From Hyphomonadaceae bacterium (lineage in GTDB: Bacteria > Pseudomonadota > Alphaproteobacteria > Caulobacterales > Aquidulcibacteraceae): 64,000 bases of DNA. The position numbers were made by a program, and so were the translations under genes. Positions 35,737-45,835 of this stretch are shown piece after piece. The stretch's first letter is position 1. Each line of letters opens with the position of its first letter. The notes beneath the pieces were generated by a model. That model saw nothing but the letters and a program-made list of their open reading frames with translations, did not search any database and was not told where the DNA came from. Location: NCBI GenBank assembly GCA_019753175.1, contig JAIELK010000027.1, forward strand, positions 1 through 64,000. The letters run 5' to 3'.

Positions 35737-36895
35737 ACTTGGCGCGGCGCTGGCGCTGGCGCTGATGTCGGTTGCGGTCTCCGCCGCGCCGGCAGCGGCT
35801 CAACAGCGCCAAGAACGTCAGCAACGGCAGAACGGCTGGCATATCTGCAACGAGACGAGTTTTGTGCTCGAGGCCGCGACCGCGCGCCCGGATGGCCGCT
35901 CGATTCAGGTGCAAGGATGGACACGGCTGCGTCCAGGCGAGTGCCGGCTCGCTTTGTCATCCCCGCTGGCGCGCGGCACGCACTATCTCTACGCGCGCTC
36001 ATCGTCGGCCCACCGCGGCGGGCGCCGGCAATGGAGCGGCGACGCGCCGATCTGCGTCGACCCGACCGACCAGTTCCAGATCGAGAATCCGCCGCGCTGC
36101 ACCGACAGCTACGAGGCGCGGCGCTTTCGGCGCGTGCAGATCAACAAACGTGATAGCTGGCGCACCTCCTTCGCCGAAGCCGCTGGCTATTCGCTCGCGC
36201 GCGCACGGCAAGCGGGCCTTCAACGCCTGCTCGACGATGCAGGCTACGATTTGCGCCAAGGCCGCCGCAGCGCCGATCCGCGCCGGGTCGCTCAGGCGGT
36301 TGCGCAATTCCGTGCAACCCAGCGTCTCGCGCCGAACGCCACCGAAGACCAACTGATCGATGCGCTCGAATTGGCGGCGCGCCGGCGCGCCGGCCAAGTC
36401 GGGCTGACGCTCTGCAACCGCACGCGAAGCCGGCTGTGGACCGCCGTCGGCCGCCGGCGCGGCGAAGGGTGGGAGAGCCGGGGCTGGTGGCCGCTCAATC
36501 CCGGCGGCTGCGTGCGCACGATCGACGAAGTGCTGACCCAAGACCGCTACTTCGTGCACGCCAGCATGGAGACCCAACAGGGCGCGCGCTACTTGGCCGA
36601 GGGTGAACCCTTTTGCACGAGCCCGGCGCGGTTTGCCATTCTCAATCGCGGCAATTGCACGCAGCGCTACTACACCACCGACCTGTTCGCGCCGATCAGG
36701 ACGCGCGAGCGCGAGGGCCTTGTCGTCGAGTTCGAGGAGCGCGACTTTCTGGAGCCAGGGGTAGCGCCGAGGGAGATCGCAGCGAGTGCGAGCGATACCG
36801 ACGCTGCGCCCGCGCAAGCCGCGCCGCGCCGGGGATTGCCGCCGCAAGCCGCGCCGGCCCGCGGCGCCCCCACGCAGGACCGCCGGACGCCGTGA
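35711..36895 (+). CDS. Secreted protein with two DUF1036 domains
   Basis: 394 residues. A signal peptide ([24 protein letters not shown]) starts the chain. The first DUF1036 copy begins at [18 protein letters not shown] and has conserved Cys and Trp residues; the second begins at [20 protein letters not shown] and contains [12 protein letters not shown]. Between them is a helical linker similar to a peptidoglycan-binding repeat. The C-terminus is Pro/Ala-rich. Single-domain members are common in alphaproteobacteria and have no known function; the doubled form here is less usual. It overlaps both neighbours. Confidence 0.85.
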   Translation: MALARSFIKLGAALALALMSVAVSAAPAAAQQRQERQQRQNGWHICNETSFVLEAATARPDGRSIQVQGWTRLRPGECRLALSSPLARGTHYLYARSSSAHRGGRRQWSGDAPICVDPTDQFQIENPPRCTDSYEARRFRRVQINKRDSWRTSFAEAAGYSLARARQAGLQRLLDDAGYDLRQGRRSADPRRVAQAVAQFRATQRLAPNATEDQLIDALELAARRRAGQVGLTLCNRTRSRLWTAVGRRRGEGWESRGWWPLNPGGCVRTIDEVLTQDRYFVHASMETQQGARYLAEGEPFCTSPARFAILNRGNCTQRYYTTDLFAPIRTREREGLVVEFEERDFLEPGVAPREIAASASDTDAAPAQAAPRRGLPPQAAPARGAPTQDRRTP

Positions 36896-37536
36896 GCGCT
36901 GCGCTGGCTCACGTGCGCGATTGGGTGTTCGATCTCGACAACACGCTCTATCCAGCGCCCGCTTTGTACGATCTCATTGGCGAGCGCATGACCGCTTACA
37001 TCGCGCGAACAGCGGGCGTCGATCATGACGAAGCGCTCGTGTTGCGCGAGCGTTACTTCCACATGTATGGCGCAACGGTCGTGGGCTTGCGCAACCATCA
37101 CGCCATCGACGCGCACGATTTCATGGCTTACGTTCATGATGTTCCCTACGACGTGCTGGAACGCGATCGTGAGCTCGCGCGCCTGATCGGCGATCTGCCC
37201 GGGCGAAAAATCGTGTTCACCAATGGCGGCGGCGGTCATGCCGAGCGCACGCTTGAGCACCTAGGGCTTTCGCGCGTGATCGACGCGGTGTTCGATCTGG
37301 AGGACGCAGGTTTTGCGCCGAAGCCCGAACGCATCGCCTACGAGCGGCTCAACGCGGTGTGCGGCATCGACCCGCGCGCGGCGGTCTTTGTGGAAGACAC
37401 CTTGCGCAATCTTGAGCCTGCGCACGAGCTGGGCTTCACCACCGCTCTCGTGGGTTCAGTTCACCCCGATCCACGCCCGGCGTACGTCCACCACTGGGCG
37501 CACGATGTGAAGGCGCTATTGCGGGGCTTGCAGTAG
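36892..37536 (+). CDS. HAD-family pyrimidine 5'-nucleotidase (SDT1-like)
   Basis: 214 residues from GTG 36892, overlapping the upstream stop by four bases. HAD motifs: I, WVFDLDNTLYPAP with Asp-x-Asp; II, KIVFTNGGGGH with Thr; III, the Lys in FAPKPERIAY; IV, VFVEDTLRNL. The cap region and YHMYG-type block (RYFHMYGATVVGL) match the pyrimidine 5'-nucleotidase subfamily. It would dephosphorylate pyrimidine nucleoside monophosphates. It is the last gene of the chain starting at rpmH. Confidence 0.93.
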   Translation: MSAALAHVRDWVFDLDNTLYPAPALYDLIGERMTAYIARTAGVDHDEALVLRERYFHMYGATVVGLRNHHAIDAHDFMAYVHDVPYDVLERDRELARLIGDLPGRKIVFTNGGGGHAERTLEHLGLSRVIDAVFDLEDAGFAPKPERIAYERLNAVCGIDPRAAVFVEDTLRNLEPAHELGFTTALVGSVHPDPRPAYVHHWAHDVKALLRGLQ

Positions 37537-37622
37537 CCGCTGCGGTGCTGACAGGTCCGGAGGGACTGGTGTTGGGCCCGACGCGAACAATCTGCTAATG
37601 TGAGCGCGAAGGAGAAGCGCAA

Positions 37623-37886
37623 GTGTTGGCATCACTCCTGGGTTGGTTGTTGTATCCGCTCTGGGCAGCGGCGGCACTGTGCTTTGGGGGGGCTATTGCC
37701 GACATACGCTGGGCGACGGCGACCTTCGCCGGCGCAGCGGTGTTTATTGCCCTCGTGACGCTGCTTCCAACCGACTTCAGTGTGTTTGGTTTCAGCTCAC
37801 CTATCACCCGTCCTGTATGCGCTTATCTCGCCGGGTTACTCTTAACAGGAGCGGCGCTCCTAGCCTTCAAGTCGTCGCCAAAGTGA
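37623..37886 (+). CDS. Small three-helix membrane protein of unknown function
   Basis: 87 residues starting at GTG 37623, preceded by AAGGAGAAGCG. It is almost wholly hydrophobic, with three probable membrane helices (about 3-22, 30-47 and 64-83) and a short Lys-ending tail. I do not recognise the family. It lies alone between the HAD gene and dapD, in the same direction as both. The ribosome site and clean helix pattern support it as a real gene. Confidence 0.6.
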   Translation: MLASLLGWLLYPLWAAAALCFGGAIADIRWATATFAGAAVFIALVTLLPTDFSVFGFSSPITRPVCAYLAGLLLTGAALLAFKSSPK

Positions 37887-37937
37887 GCGCGTCAGCGCTC
37901 GATTGCACCCAGCGCGCCTTCCCGCTAGCTCTTCCCC

Positions 37938-38768
37938 ATGTCCCACGCCGACCTCTCAGCCCAAATCGAAGCCGCCTGGGCGCGGCGCGATACGCTGACG
38001 CCCCAGACCAAAGGCGCCGATGTCGAAGCCATCGAAGCCGCACTCGATCTGCTCGATAGCGGCCAAGCGCGCGTCGCTGAACGCGGGCCCGACGGGCGCT
38101 GGATCACGCACCAATGGCTGAAACAGGCGGTGCTGCTCTCCTTCCGCACCAGTGCCAATCAGTTGATCGCCGGCGCGGCGGGCGGCGCGAGCTGGTGGGA
38201 CAAGGTCCCCTCCAAGTTCGCCGGCTGGAGCGACAACGCATTCGCTGCCGCCGGCTTCCGCGCCGTGCCCGGCGCCGTCGTGCGCCGTGGCGCGTACATC
38301 GGCAAGAACGCGGTGCTGATGCCATCGTTCGTGAATATCGGCGCCTACGTCGATGAAGGCACGATGGTGGACACCTGGGCGACCGTCGGCTCCTGCGCGC
38401 AGATCGGCAAGCACGTGCACATCTCCGGCGGCGCCGGCATCGGCGGCGTGCTGGAGCCGTTGCAGGCCAATCCCACCATCATCGAGGACGGCTGCTTCAT
38501 CGGCGCGCGTTCGGAAGTGGCCGAAGGCGTCATCGTGCGCGAAGGCGCGGTGCTGGCGATGGGCACGTTCATCAGCCAATCGACCAAGATCGTCGATCGC
38601 GCGACGGGCGCGGTCACGCGCGGCGAAGTGCCGGCCTATTCCGTCGTCGTGCCGGGCTCTTTGCCCGATCCGAACGGCGGGCCGTCACTCGCCTGCGCGG
38701 TGATCGTCAAGCGCGTCGACGCGCAGACGCGCGCCAAGACTGGCGTCAATGACTTGCTGCGAGATTAG
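37938..38768 (+). CDS. dapD: Tetrahydrodipicolinate N-succinyltransferase
   Basis: 276 residues. The left-handed beta-helix hexapeptides are visible: [20 protein letters not shown], then [39 protein letters not shown] and [14 protein letters not shown]. It uses succinyl-CoA in the succinylase branch of lysine and diaminopimelate synthesis. The partner dapE is about 1.6 kb downstream, with two unrelated minus-strand genes between. Its stop overlaps the tail of the following minus-strand gene by four bases. Confidence 0.98.
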   Translation: MSHADLSAQIEAAWARRDTLTPQTKGADVEAIEAALDLLDSGQARVAERGPDGRWITHQWLKQAVLLSFRTSANQLIAGAAGGASWWDKVPSKFAGWSDNAFAAAGFRAVPGAVVRRGAYIGKNAVLMPSFVNIGAYVDEGTMVDTWATVGSCAQIGKHVHISGGAGIGGVLEPLQANPTIIEDGCFIGARSEVAEGVIVREGAVLAMGTFISQSTKIVDRATGAVTRGEVPAYSVVVPGSLPDPNGGPSLACAVIVKRVDAQTRAKTGVNDLLRD

Positions 38769-39112
38769 CGCCCAGCCAACAGCGTGACCGTGATGCTGGA
38801 CCCGTCCGCGCCCTGCTGCTGCCACGTGTCGCCGACGCTTTTGTCAGCCGCAACTTCAACGCAGCTCGGCTGACCGCCAGCCGCCGTGATGCAAAGCTGG
38901 TCGCTCTGCATCGTCCACGTGCCGGATTGCGTCTCTCCAGCCGGGTTGGTGACGCTGACGGTGCCGTCGGCGTTGAAGTGATAGCGCAGCTCGCCTTGGG
39001 CGGTCGTGACCACGAAGGTGTTGCCGAAGCCGTTCTCGACGGTGCCGGCGAACACGGCCGCCGGCGCCAAGATTGCGCCGACACATAGGAACGCTGCGAT
39101 TGTCTTTTTCAT
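38765..39112 (-). CDS. Small secreted protein of unknown function
   Basis: 115 residues from ATG 39112, with GGAGGAGA ahead. A classic signal peptide ([22 protein letters not shown]) precedes about 92 residues that look all-beta: [35 protein letters not shown], and two cysteines that could bond ([12 protein letters not shown]). It resembles small periplasmic beta-barrel or lipocalin-like proteins in general shape only. It is read with the DUF418 gene upstream of it, about 20 bases apart, so they may be cotranscribed. Confidence 0.8.
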   Translation of the reverse strand: MKKTIAAFLCVGAILAPAAVFAGTVENGFGNTFVVTTAQGELRYHFNADGTVSVTNPAGETQSGTWTMQSDQLCITAAGGQPSCVEVAADKSVGDTWQQQGADGSSITVTLLAGR

Positions 39113-39132
39113 TGATGGTCTCCTCCACCCCG

Positions 39133-40353
39133 TCATGCTGGTTTGGCTTTGCCCATTGACACCGGGCCGCCGTAGCTCAAACGCCGCCACACCCACTCTA
39201 ACGGTCCCATGCTGAAGCGCGAGAGCCAAAGCGGCGACCAGATCAGCTGCACCGCCCACACCGCGAGTACAATGGCCCACAACGTGGGCCGGTCGACCTC
39301 GCCGAAAAGACCGAACCCGCGCCCGCCCCAGAAGATCGTCGTCATGATCAGCGATTGGGCGATGTAGTTGGTGAACGCCATCCGCCCAACCGCCGCCAAC
39401 GGCGCGGTGACGAGACTGGCCCCGCCCTTGACCAGCAGCGCGATCAAGCTCGCGTAGCCGAGCGAGGCGAACAAGGAAAGCGCGAGGTTGGCGAACAAGC
39501 CGCTGCCCTGCATGTGCGCAAAGTCGAAGCCGGTAAGCCAGTTGAGCCACGCTTGGTAGCCGATCAGCGCGAGCGCAAGCGCGCCTAGCGCCACCATGAT
39601 CAGATACACCCAGCTTGGCGACCGCGCGCTCAGAAAGCCCATCTTAAACAGCGCCATGCCGATCATCATCACGCCGGCAGTGCGCAGCACCAGGCCGACC
39701 AGCGCACTCATCAGGAATTGCAGCCAGGTTCCAAAGTTTTCCTGGGTCGCCGAGACAACGCCGCCCTGGTAAGCAGCAACGACGCGTTGCAGCTCCTCTG
39801 GCGTCAACGACCATATCTGGGCTTCGATTTCCGCGAGCTTTCCCGCCGGGATGAAGGGCAGAAAGACCGCGAACAGGCTCTGCAAGCCGATCGACAGCAC
39901 AAACAGCAGCACGCCGACAATGAGCAGCGTGCGCGGCCGCCACGAGCGCGCGAGCAACACCAGAAAACCCGTCAGCGCGTAGCTGACGAGAATGTCGCCA
40001 TACCAGATCAAGGTGGCGTGGATCAGCCCGAACACCAGCAGCCAGCTCAGCCGGCGCCGCAGCACCGCGCCGCGTTCCTTGTCACTGCGTTCGCCGCCAA
40101 GCATGAAGATGCTGGCGCCGAACAGCATCGAAAACAGCGTGATGAACTTCAGCTCGAAGAAAACGTGCATCACGAACCAAGACCAGAGTGTCGCCTCGGT
40201 AACGGCGAGCGGCGGCGCCAGCGGATTGATCCCGGTCTGCCAGGGCGCCGCGAAATAGGCGGCGTTGACCGCAAGGATGCCCAGCACCGCGAGCCCGCGC
40301 ATGACGTCGAGGCTCTGGATGCGCTCCGATTCCGCAACTGGCGTAACACTCAT
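39133..40353 (-). CDS. DUF418 domain membrane protein
   Basis: 406 residues with about nine membrane helices. The N-terminus IQSLDVMRGLAVLGILAVNA is typical of the DUF418/acyltransferase-3-like clan, and the C-terminal DUF418 block is visible in VTAPLAAVGRMAFTNYIAQSLIMT and the FSMGPLEWVWRRLSY ending that marks the family. Its biochemical role is unknown; related proteins are thought to transfer acyl groups or transport small molecules. It is divergent from dapE with about 60 bases between starts. Confidence 0.9.
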   Translation of the reverse strand: MSVTPVAESERIQSLDVMRGLAVLGILAVNAAYFAAPWQTGINPLAPPLAVTEATLWSWFVMHVFFELKFITLFSMLFGASIFMLGGERSDKERGAVLRRRLSWLLVFGLIHATLIWYGDILVSYALTGFLVLLARSWRPRTLLIVGVLLFVLSIGLQSLFAVFLPFIPAGKLAEIEAQIWSLTPEELQRVVAAYQGGVVSATQENFGTWLQFLMSALVGLVLRTAGVMMIGMALFKMGFLSARSPSWVYLIMVALGALALALIGYQAWLNWLTGFDFAHMQGSGLFANLALSLFASLGYASLIALLVKGGASLVTAPLAAVGRMAFTNYIAQSLIMTTIFWGGRGFGLFGEVDRPTLWAIVLAVWAVQLIWSPLWLSRFSMGPLEWVWRRLSYGGPVSMGKAKPA

Positions 40354-40411
40354 CGGCTTTCCCCTTCCGCTGGCCCTTTTGCCCCGCCGCGCGCACGGCT
40401 AGAGCAATCGC

Positions 40412-41566
40412 ATGGACGCTCGCCTTCATACCGATCCCGTGCCGCTGGCCCAAGCCCTGATGCGCCGCCCGAGCGTGACGCCGCTGGAGGCTGGGGCGCT
40501 CGACGTTGTCGAGGCCGCGCTTTCAGCGCTGGGGTTCGCCGTACGCCGGCTGAAGTTCGGGCAGGTCGACAATCTCTATGCGCGCCACGGCGACACGCGA
40601 CCGAATTTCTGCTTCGCAGGCCACGTGGATGTTGTCCCGCCAGGCGACGGTTGGCGCTTCGATCCATTTGGCGCCGAAATCCATGACGGCATGCTCTATG
40701 GCCGCGGCGGCGCTGACATGAAGACCGCGATCGCGGCCATGATCGCAGCGAGCGAGAGCTATCTGCTCAAGCACCCGAACCCGGCAGGCTCGATCTCTTT
40801 CCTGCTGACCTGCGATGAGGAGGGCCCCGCCGTCGACGGCACAAAGGCCGCACTCGCGGCGTTGGCGGCGGAGGGCGAAATTCTCGATCACTGCCTGGTC
40901 GGCGAACCGACCAGCGAGGACCGCGTCGGCGACATCATCAAGAACGGCCGCCGCGGCAGTTTGAACATCGTCATCACCATGGATGGCAAACAGGGCCACG
41001 TCGCCTACCCGCACCGTGCAATCAATCCCGTCACCGCGTTGGTCGAGACTGCGGCGGCGTTGAAGCAGCGCCTGCTGGATGATGGCGCACCCGGCTTTGG
41101 CCCCTCCAATCTCGAAGTCACCAGCATCGATGTCGGCAACGCCGCGCACAATGTCATCCCACAACGCGCCGCGGCCAAGCTCAACATCCGTTTCAACACA
41201 CACCACACGGCCGAGAGCCTGTTTGAGTGGGTCCAGGACACAGCCGACGGCGCTGCAGCACGCCATGGCGCACGCGCGTCGCTCGCCATCGTTTCGCAAA
41301 GCGTGTGCTTCTACACGCCGCCGGGGGACTTCACAGCGCTGGTTCAAGCCGCCGTGCAGGAGAGCTTCGGCATCGAGCCGGAACTGGCGACGACCGGCGG
41401 CACATCGGACGCGCGCTACATCCGCAATTACTGTCCCGTCGTCGAACTCGGGCTTCGCAACGCCACCGCGCACATGGTCGATGAACACTGCGCCGTCGAG
41501 GACGTGCGCACGTTGGCGTACTGCTACGAAGCCGTGCTGACGCGCTACTTCGCGCGCTCACCGTAG
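40412..41566 (+). CDS. dapE: Succinyl-diaminopimelate desuccinylase
   Basis: 384 residues of the M20 metallopeptidase family. Metal and catalytic residues are seen in [12 protein letters not shown] (His and Asp), [11 protein letters not shown] (Asp), TCDEEGPA (Glu-Glu) and the late [11 protein letters not shown] (His). It removes succinate to give LL-diaminopimelate for lysine and peptidoglycan. The 3' end overlaps the convergent truA gene by about 22 bases. Confidence 0.98.
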   Translation: MDARLHTDPVPLAQALMRRPSVTPLEAGALDVVEAALSALGFAVRRLKFGQVDNLYARHGDTRPNFCFAGHVDVVPPGDGWRFDPFGAEIHDGMLYGRGGADMKTAIAAMIAASESYLLKHPNPAGSISFLLTCDEEGPAVDGTKAALAALAAEGEILDHCLVGEPTSEDRVGDIIKNGRRGSLNIVITMDGKQGHVAYPHRAINPVTALVETAAALKQRLLDDGAPGFGPSNLEVTSIDVGNAAHNVIPQRAAAKLNIRFNTHHTAESLFEWVQDTADGAAARHGARASLAIVSQSVCFYTPPGDFTALVQAAVQESFGIEPELATTGGTSDARYIRNYCPVVELGLRNATAHMVDEHCAVEDVRTLAYCYEAVLTRYFARSP

Positions 41567-42309
41567 TCCACGCGCATGAGGTAGAGCCCATCCGGCGGCG
41601 CCACGGGCGCACAGCGTGCGCGATCCTTGGCGGCGAGTGCATCGGCTACGTCGTCCGCGCTCATTCTACCGAGCCCGACCTCGACGAGCGTGCCCACCAT
41701 CGATCGCACTTGACGGTGCAGGAAGCTTTGAGCCTCGAAGAGGAAGCCCACTTCGTCTCCCCCTCCGGGAGCGGGGGTGAGGAGCACCTCCACACGGTCC
41801 AGGGTTTTCACAGGGGTCTTGGCCTGACAATGGCTGTCGCGAAACGTTGTAAAATCGTGCTTGCCGACGAGCCGCTGACCTGCTTCGCGCATCGCCGCGG
41901 CATCGAGCGGACGCACGACCCGCCAAGCCTTGCCGGCGTCGAGCGTGAGCGGCGCGCGACGGTTTAGAATGCGGTAAAGATAGACCCGGCGCGTCGCATC
42001 GAACCGCGCATGGAAATCCGGCGCTGCTTCCTCTGCTTCCAGAACGGCAACCGGCTTCGGACGCAGATGCGCATTCAGCGCGTCCATGAGTTTCCACGTT
42101 TCGAACGGCTTGCCGATATCGACGTGGGCCGCCTGCCCTCGGGCATGGACGCCCGCATCCGTGCGCCCCGCGCCGACGACGTCGCTGCGCTCGCCGGTAA
42201 GCTTGAGTACGGCTTCCTCAAGTGTGCCCTGCACGCTCGCTGCTGCGGCTAGCCGCTGCCAACCCTGGAAAGCGCCGCCGTCGTATTCAAGCTTAAGCTT
42301 GAAGCGCAC
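41545..42309 (-). CDS. truA: tRNA pseudouridine(38-40) synthase TruA
   Basis: 254 residues from GTG 42309, giving the standard start [19 protein letters not shown]. The catalytic Asp lies in [14 protein letters not shown], and the RVYLYRIL and [17 protein letters not shown] blocks are also conserved. It modifies uridines in the anticodon stem-loop. The reading frame is open further upstream, but that part carries no family similarity. It lies just after an unrelated lipoprotein gene, 8 bases away, and upstream of that is fmt. Confidence 0.97.
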   Translation of the reverse strand: MRFKLKLEYDGGAFQGWQRLAAAASVQGTLEEAVLKLTGERSDVVGAGRTDAGVHARGQAAHVDIGKPFETWKLMDALNAHLRPKPVAVLEAEEAAPDFHARFDATRRVYLYRILNRRAPLTLDAGKAWRVVRPLDAAAMREAGQRLVGKHDFTTFRDSHCQAKTPVKTLDRVEVLLTPAPGGGDEVGFLFEAQSFLHRQVRSMVGTLVEVGLGRMSADDVADALAAKDRARCAPVAPPDGLYLMRVDYGERAK

Positions 42310-42317
42310 GCGGGTTC

Positions 42318-42878
42318 TCAGGCGCGGCGGTAGTCGAGCCGCGGGCAGGCGCGCGCGCTCTGTTCGCCCGGGGCGCCGCCCGACGCGCCGATCACGCGCA
42401 TCACCGGCTCGTTCGGTCCGGACGGCTCCCACAGGACGACATGGGAGGTTGGGATATCGCCGCACAGCCCACGATCGGCCCTCCGCGTCTCGCCGGTGAC
42501 CCGGTAAACTAGCACTTGCGGCTCCTCCACTGGAATGCCGAGCAGCGCGCGCAAAGTCTGGCCGCCGAGTTGGGTCGCCGGCGACATGGCGCCCACGATC
42601 TGCGCGCGCACCTCAACCCCATTGGCGCCAACCAATGTCAGCTCCTCGTGGGCGCCGCCTCCGCTCGCGTCGCCCATGTGCTGAACCAGCGACACGGTGA
42701 GCTGCCCAGTGGTTCCCGTGGCCGCCTCATTCGCGGTGGCGAACACACGAGAGGGCTCAGTTTCCAAGGTTGGCGCGCCAAGCTGGGGAGCGGCAGCCTC
42801 GCCTGGATCGGGGGCGCTGGTTTGCTCGCATGCGGCCAGCATCAGCAGCCCGGCTACGATTGGCGCACGCAGATTCAT
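42318..42878 (-). CDS. Putative lipoprotein of unknown function
   Basis: 186 residues from ATG 42878 with GGAGG nearby. The lipobox MLAAC ends a short signal peptide, then an Ala/Pro-rich spacer leads to a globular part with [18 protein letters not shown] and a C-terminal half with three cysteines ([20 protein letters not shown] ... [10 protein letters not shown]). I do not recognise the family. It sits between fmt and truA, in the same direction as both, and probably in the same transcript. Confidence 0.75.
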   Translation of the reverse strand: MNLRAPIVAGLLMLAACEQTSAPDPGEAAAPQLGAPTLETEPSRVFATANEAATGTTGQLTVSLVQHMGDASGGGAHEELTLVGANGVEVRAQIVGAMSPATQLGGQTLRALLGIPVEEPQVLVYRVTGETRRADRGLCGDIPTSHVVLWEPSGPNEPVMRVIGASGGAPGEQSARACPRLDYRRA

Positions 42879-42929
42879 GGAAGCCTCCGCCCTTTCTCTA
42901 GCCACGCCCTTACGCGGCAGCAACACGCC

Positions 42930-43862
42930 TCAGCGGAGCTTGGTCCCTGCGCCCACTGGCTGCCCGCGCAGGAACGCCTCCGCTTCCACCGGTCCGCGCC
43001 CCTCGCGTTGGACGCGCAGCAGACGCACTGCGCCGTCGCCGCACGCAACCAGCAGCGCATCGTCGAGCGTTTCGCCTGGCGCTCCGGAGCCTTGTCCCAG
43101 GCGCGACAGCAAAGCTTTCACCCGCACACCTCCGACGGTGAACCACGCACCGGGCGCAGGCGACAAGCCGCGGATGGCGCAGTCGACCTCCCGCGCTGGA
43201 CGCGACCAATCGATGCGAGTCTCCGCGGGCGTGATCTTGTTCGCATAGGTAATGCCTGCGTCACTCTGCGGCGTCTCGACGGCCGCGCCACGCTCGATGT
43301 CTGCAACGGTGGCGGCCAACAGCGACGCGCCAAGAGCCGCGAGCCGATCGTGCAGCGTGCCCGTCGTGTCATCGAATGCAATCGGCGTCTCAACGCTGGC
43401 GAGAACGGGACCCGTATCGAGCCCCTCCTCCATGCGCATCACCTGCACGCCTGTCGACATGTCGCCGGCCATGATCGCACGCTGGATCGGCGCAGCGCCA
43501 CGCCAGCGCGGCAGCAGTGACGCATGCAGATTGAATGCCCCGAGCCGCGGCGCATCGAGAATCGGTTTCGGCAGAATCAGGCCGTAAGCAACCACGATCG
43601 CCGCATCGAGCGCGAGCGCGGCGAAGCGCGCCTGCTCTTCCGCTGATTTCAAGCTTTTCGGCGTGCGCACCTCGATGCCCCGCTTTGCGGCGAAGGCATG
43701 CACGGGAGTCGGTCGCGGCTGCTGGCCGCGACCGGCGGGCCGCGGCGGCTGCGAATACACGCACGCGATCTCGTGCCCCGCCTGGATCAAAGCGTCGAGC
43801 GCGGGCACGGCGAACGCCGGCGATCCCATGAAGGCGAGGCGAAGGCTCACGAGAGGCGGCAT
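42930..43862 (-). CDS. fmt: Methionyl-tRNA formyltransferase
   Basis: 310 residues from ATG 43862; a GTG at 43850 ([11 protein letters not shown]) is equally possible. The formyltransferase core is clear: [16 protein letters not shown], then [10 protein letters not shown], the catalytic block [19 protein letters not shown] with Asn-His-Asp elements, and the C-terminal domain with LSPAPGAWF. It formylates the initiator tRNA. The gene for peptide deformylase lies nearby with one gene between. Confidence 0.97.
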   Translation of the reverse strand: MPPLVSLRLAFMGSPAFAVPALDALIQAGHEIACVYSQPPRPAGRGQQPRPTPVHAFAAKRGIEVRTPKSLKSAEEQARFAALALDAAIVVAYGLILPKPILDAPRLGAFNLHASLLPRWRGAAPIQRAIMAGDMSTGVQVMRMEEGLDTGPVLASVETPIAFDDTTGTLHDRLAALGASLLAATVADIERGAAVETPQSDAGITYANKITPAETRIDWSRPAREVDCAIRGLSPAPGAWFTVGGVRVKALLSRLGQGSGAPGETLDDALLVACGDGAVRLLRVQREGRGPVEAEAFLRGQPVGAGTKLR

Positions 43863-43901
43863 GCAGCGATTGCGCCGCAGACGCAATCGCTGCGAGTGCC
43901 G

Positions 43902-44600
43902 CTAGTTCGCAACCATCCCGGTTTCGCGCTGCATGCCGGTCAGGAACAGGCGCAGCGCGTCAGCAAGTTCGCAGGCGGCCGCATGCGCCTCTTCGCGCTC
44001 CGCTTCCGGCAGCGCATCAAGCAGCTCGCGGCACACGTCGGCGTGCTCGATATCGGCTTGCTCGTGCACTTCGAAGAACCTGAGCGCGCGTGGGCTGGCG
44101 ACATCGTAACGTTCGACGAGGCCCTTGATCTTGGTGCGCGCAATTGCCGGCAACTGGCTTTCATACGCGTAGAGCGCAGCAATGCCCGAGGCGTAGGAGC
44201 GGCGCGACAACGCCCGGAACGTGTCGATCAGGTGCTGGGTTTCAGGATTGAGCCGGATCGCACGCACGGCGTTTTCATCGGCGCCCAGCGCCCCGGCGAA
44301 GCCAAGCCACAGCGCGGCGTGATCGTCCTTGCCTTCGCCCAGGCCCTCTTCCTCTGCGAGATTTTCCGCCAGCAGGCGGCGGCCGCGCGCGTCCGGGCAA
44401 TTGGCGTGCACCGCGCTCACCGCGCGGGGAAACGCTTCGACGTGGTGAAAATACTGCTTGGCGTAGGCGGTGAGCGCGTCCTTGGAGAGTTCGCCCGCTT
44501 CCCATGCCTGATAGAAGGGGTGGCTCAACATCGACCGGCGCTCTACCGCCGCGTCGATCGCCGCCGACGTGCACACATATCCGCGAAACGCTTCCGACAT
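43902..44600 (-). CDS. CADD-family folate-metabolism protein (diiron, heme-oxygenase-like fold)
   Basis: 232 residues from ATG 44600; extra in-frame residues upstream look untranslated. It is all-helical like TenA/PqqC and CADD proteins. Metal ligands can be read as VHEQADIEH (the HxxxDxxH pattern) and the Glu in YAYESQLP, ten residues ahead of the Lys in ARTKIKG, the same spacing as the Glu and the sacrificial Lys of the chlamydial enzyme. CADD proteins make p-aminobenzoate from one of their own tyrosines, so this may replace PabABC. Which enzymes feed it here cannot be told. Confidence 0.85.
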   Translation of the reverse strand: MSEAFRGYVCTSAAIDAAVERRSMLSHPFYQAWEAGELSKDALTAYAKQYFHHVEAFPRAVSAVHANCPDARGRRLLAENLAEEEGLGEGKDDHAALWLGFAGALGADENAVRAIRLNPETQHLIDTFRALSRRSYASGIAALYAYESQLPAIARTKIKGLVERYDVASPRALRFFEVHEQADIEHADVCRELLDALPEAEREEAHAAACELADALRLFLTGMQRETGMVAN

Positions 44601-44683
44601 ACCCAAGACCCCTATCCGGCGCGCCTCTCTGCGCGCTGCTTCGGCAAAGAGATTAGCGGTTTTTGTGCGCCGCGAAAGGGGCG

Positions 44684-45202
44684 TCACATCACGGCGAGCT
44701 TGCGCGCCTTTTTCAGCTTGCGCATGGCGTTTTCACGCTTCAGCCGCGACAGGTGGTCGATGAAGAGCACGCCCTCCAGGTGGTCCATCTCGTGCTGGAT
44801 GCAGACCGCGTAGAGGCCCTCGGCCTCCTCTTCGATAGCTTCGCCGTGGTAATTCAAGTAGCGCAGCTTGACCCGCGCCGGACGCTCGACCTCCTCATAG
44901 AAGTCCGGCACCGAAAGGCAGCCTTCTTCATAGGGTTGAGTGTCATCCGAACGCCACAGAACCTCCGGGTTGACGAAGTGGCGCGGGGCCTTTTCCTCGC
45001 CCTCGCGCGCCAGGTCCATGACTATGATCCGCAGCGGCACGCCCACCTGGATCGCCGCCAAGCCAATGCCGGGCGCGGCGTACATAGTCTCCAGCATATC
45101 GTCCATCAGCGCCCGGTGCTCGTCGGTCACCGGGCCCTCGACGGGCTTGGACGTCTGTTTCAGGACCGGGTCCGGTGCGGTAAGAATGGTGCGCAGCGCC
45201 AT
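44684..45202 (-). CDS. def: Peptide deformylase
   Basis: 172 residues from ATG 45202. All three class I motifs are present: [17 protein letters not shown] with the metal Cys, and QHEMDHLEG with the two His ligands. It removes the formyl group from new proteins and so acts after Fmt. The C-terminus is Lys/Arg-rich. The frame runs further upstream without similarity. The next gene starts about 60 bases away in the opposite direction. Confidence 0.98.
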   Translation of the reverse strand: MALRTILTAPDPVLKQTSKPVEGPVTDEHRALMDDMLETMYAAPGIGLAAIQVGVPLRIIVMDLAREGEEKAPRHFVNPEVLWRSDDTQPYEEGCLSVPDFYEEVERPARVKLRYLNYHGEAIEEEAEGLYAVCIQHEMDHLEGVLFIDHLSRLKRENAMRKLKKARKLAVM

Positions 45203-45260
45203 GGCCAGGAAGTATGAAGAGCCGGTCGGAGCGTCAAGCGAGGGCTGATCGAACCGCACG

Positions 45261-45797
45261 TTGGGGGCGAAATTGAAGACAGAACAATTGTTTCGTCTGG
45301 CCGGGCTGGCCGCCATCCTGGCCGGCCTCGCCCGCATCGCCGTGGCCTTTCCCCTCCTGTCTGACCCCATCGCGGCGCAATGGGCCTATACGGCTATCGA
45401 CGTGCTGCTGCTGCTCGGGCTCATCGGCATCTATCTGCGCCGCGCGGGCAGTCTCGGCTTCCTTGGCCTCGCCAGCTTCGGCGTCGGCGTCGCGGCGCTT
45501 TCCTTCATCGGCGGCCCTGACGCTGATCCATTTGGGTTCTCGACCTATGAGCAGGGCGCGGCCGTCCTGGCCATCGCCCTGGTTGGTCTCTCCGTCGCCT
45601 GGGTGCGGGCCAACCAGCGCCCGCTCGCGCCGCCGCTGCTCTGGTTTGCGAGCCTCGTCGCGGCCGGCGCGCTGTCGGCGCTGCCAGCGCCATGGCCGGC
45701 GCACGGGTATGCGCTCGCCGGCGCGCTGTTCGGAGCAGGCTTCGTCGCCGCCGGCGTCGATCTCTGGCGCAGTCAGAGCAAAGGCGCCGGCTCGTGA
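45261..45797 (+). CDS. Membrane protein of unknown function
   Basis: About 178 residues with five or six hydrophobic helices: [66 protein letters not shown], a fifth and sixth near the end. Both TTG 45261 and TTG 45273 are possible starts; the second has GGGGGCG ahead. I do not recognise the family. It ends in a strong terminator hairpin shared with the convergent gene. Confidence 0.7.
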   Translation: MGAKLKTEQLFRLAGLAAILAGLARIAVAFPLLSDPIAAQWAYTAIDVLLLLGLIGIYLRRAGSLGFLGLASFGVGVAALSFIGGPDADPFGFSTYEQGAAVLAIALVGLSVAWVRANQRPLAPPLLWFASLVAAGALSALPAPWPAHGYALAGALFGAGFVAAGVDLWRSQSKGAGS

Positions 45798-45808
45798 GAA
45801 CCGGCGCC
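45783..45808. terminator. Bidirectional terminator hairpin
   Basis: GGCGCCGG at 45783-45790 pairs perfectly with CCGGCGCC at 45801-45808 around a 10-base loop holding the stop of the plus-strand gene. It lies between two convergent genes. The right flank TCGCCCTTCT is only weakly U-rich. Confidence 0.55.
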
Positions 45809-45835
45809 TCGCCCTTCTATAGTTCGGATGCTTCC

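Noticed and set aside
42516-43520. 334-codon plus-strand frame
   Set aside because: Covers the opposite strand of the lipoprotein and fmt genes, with no ribosome site or motif.
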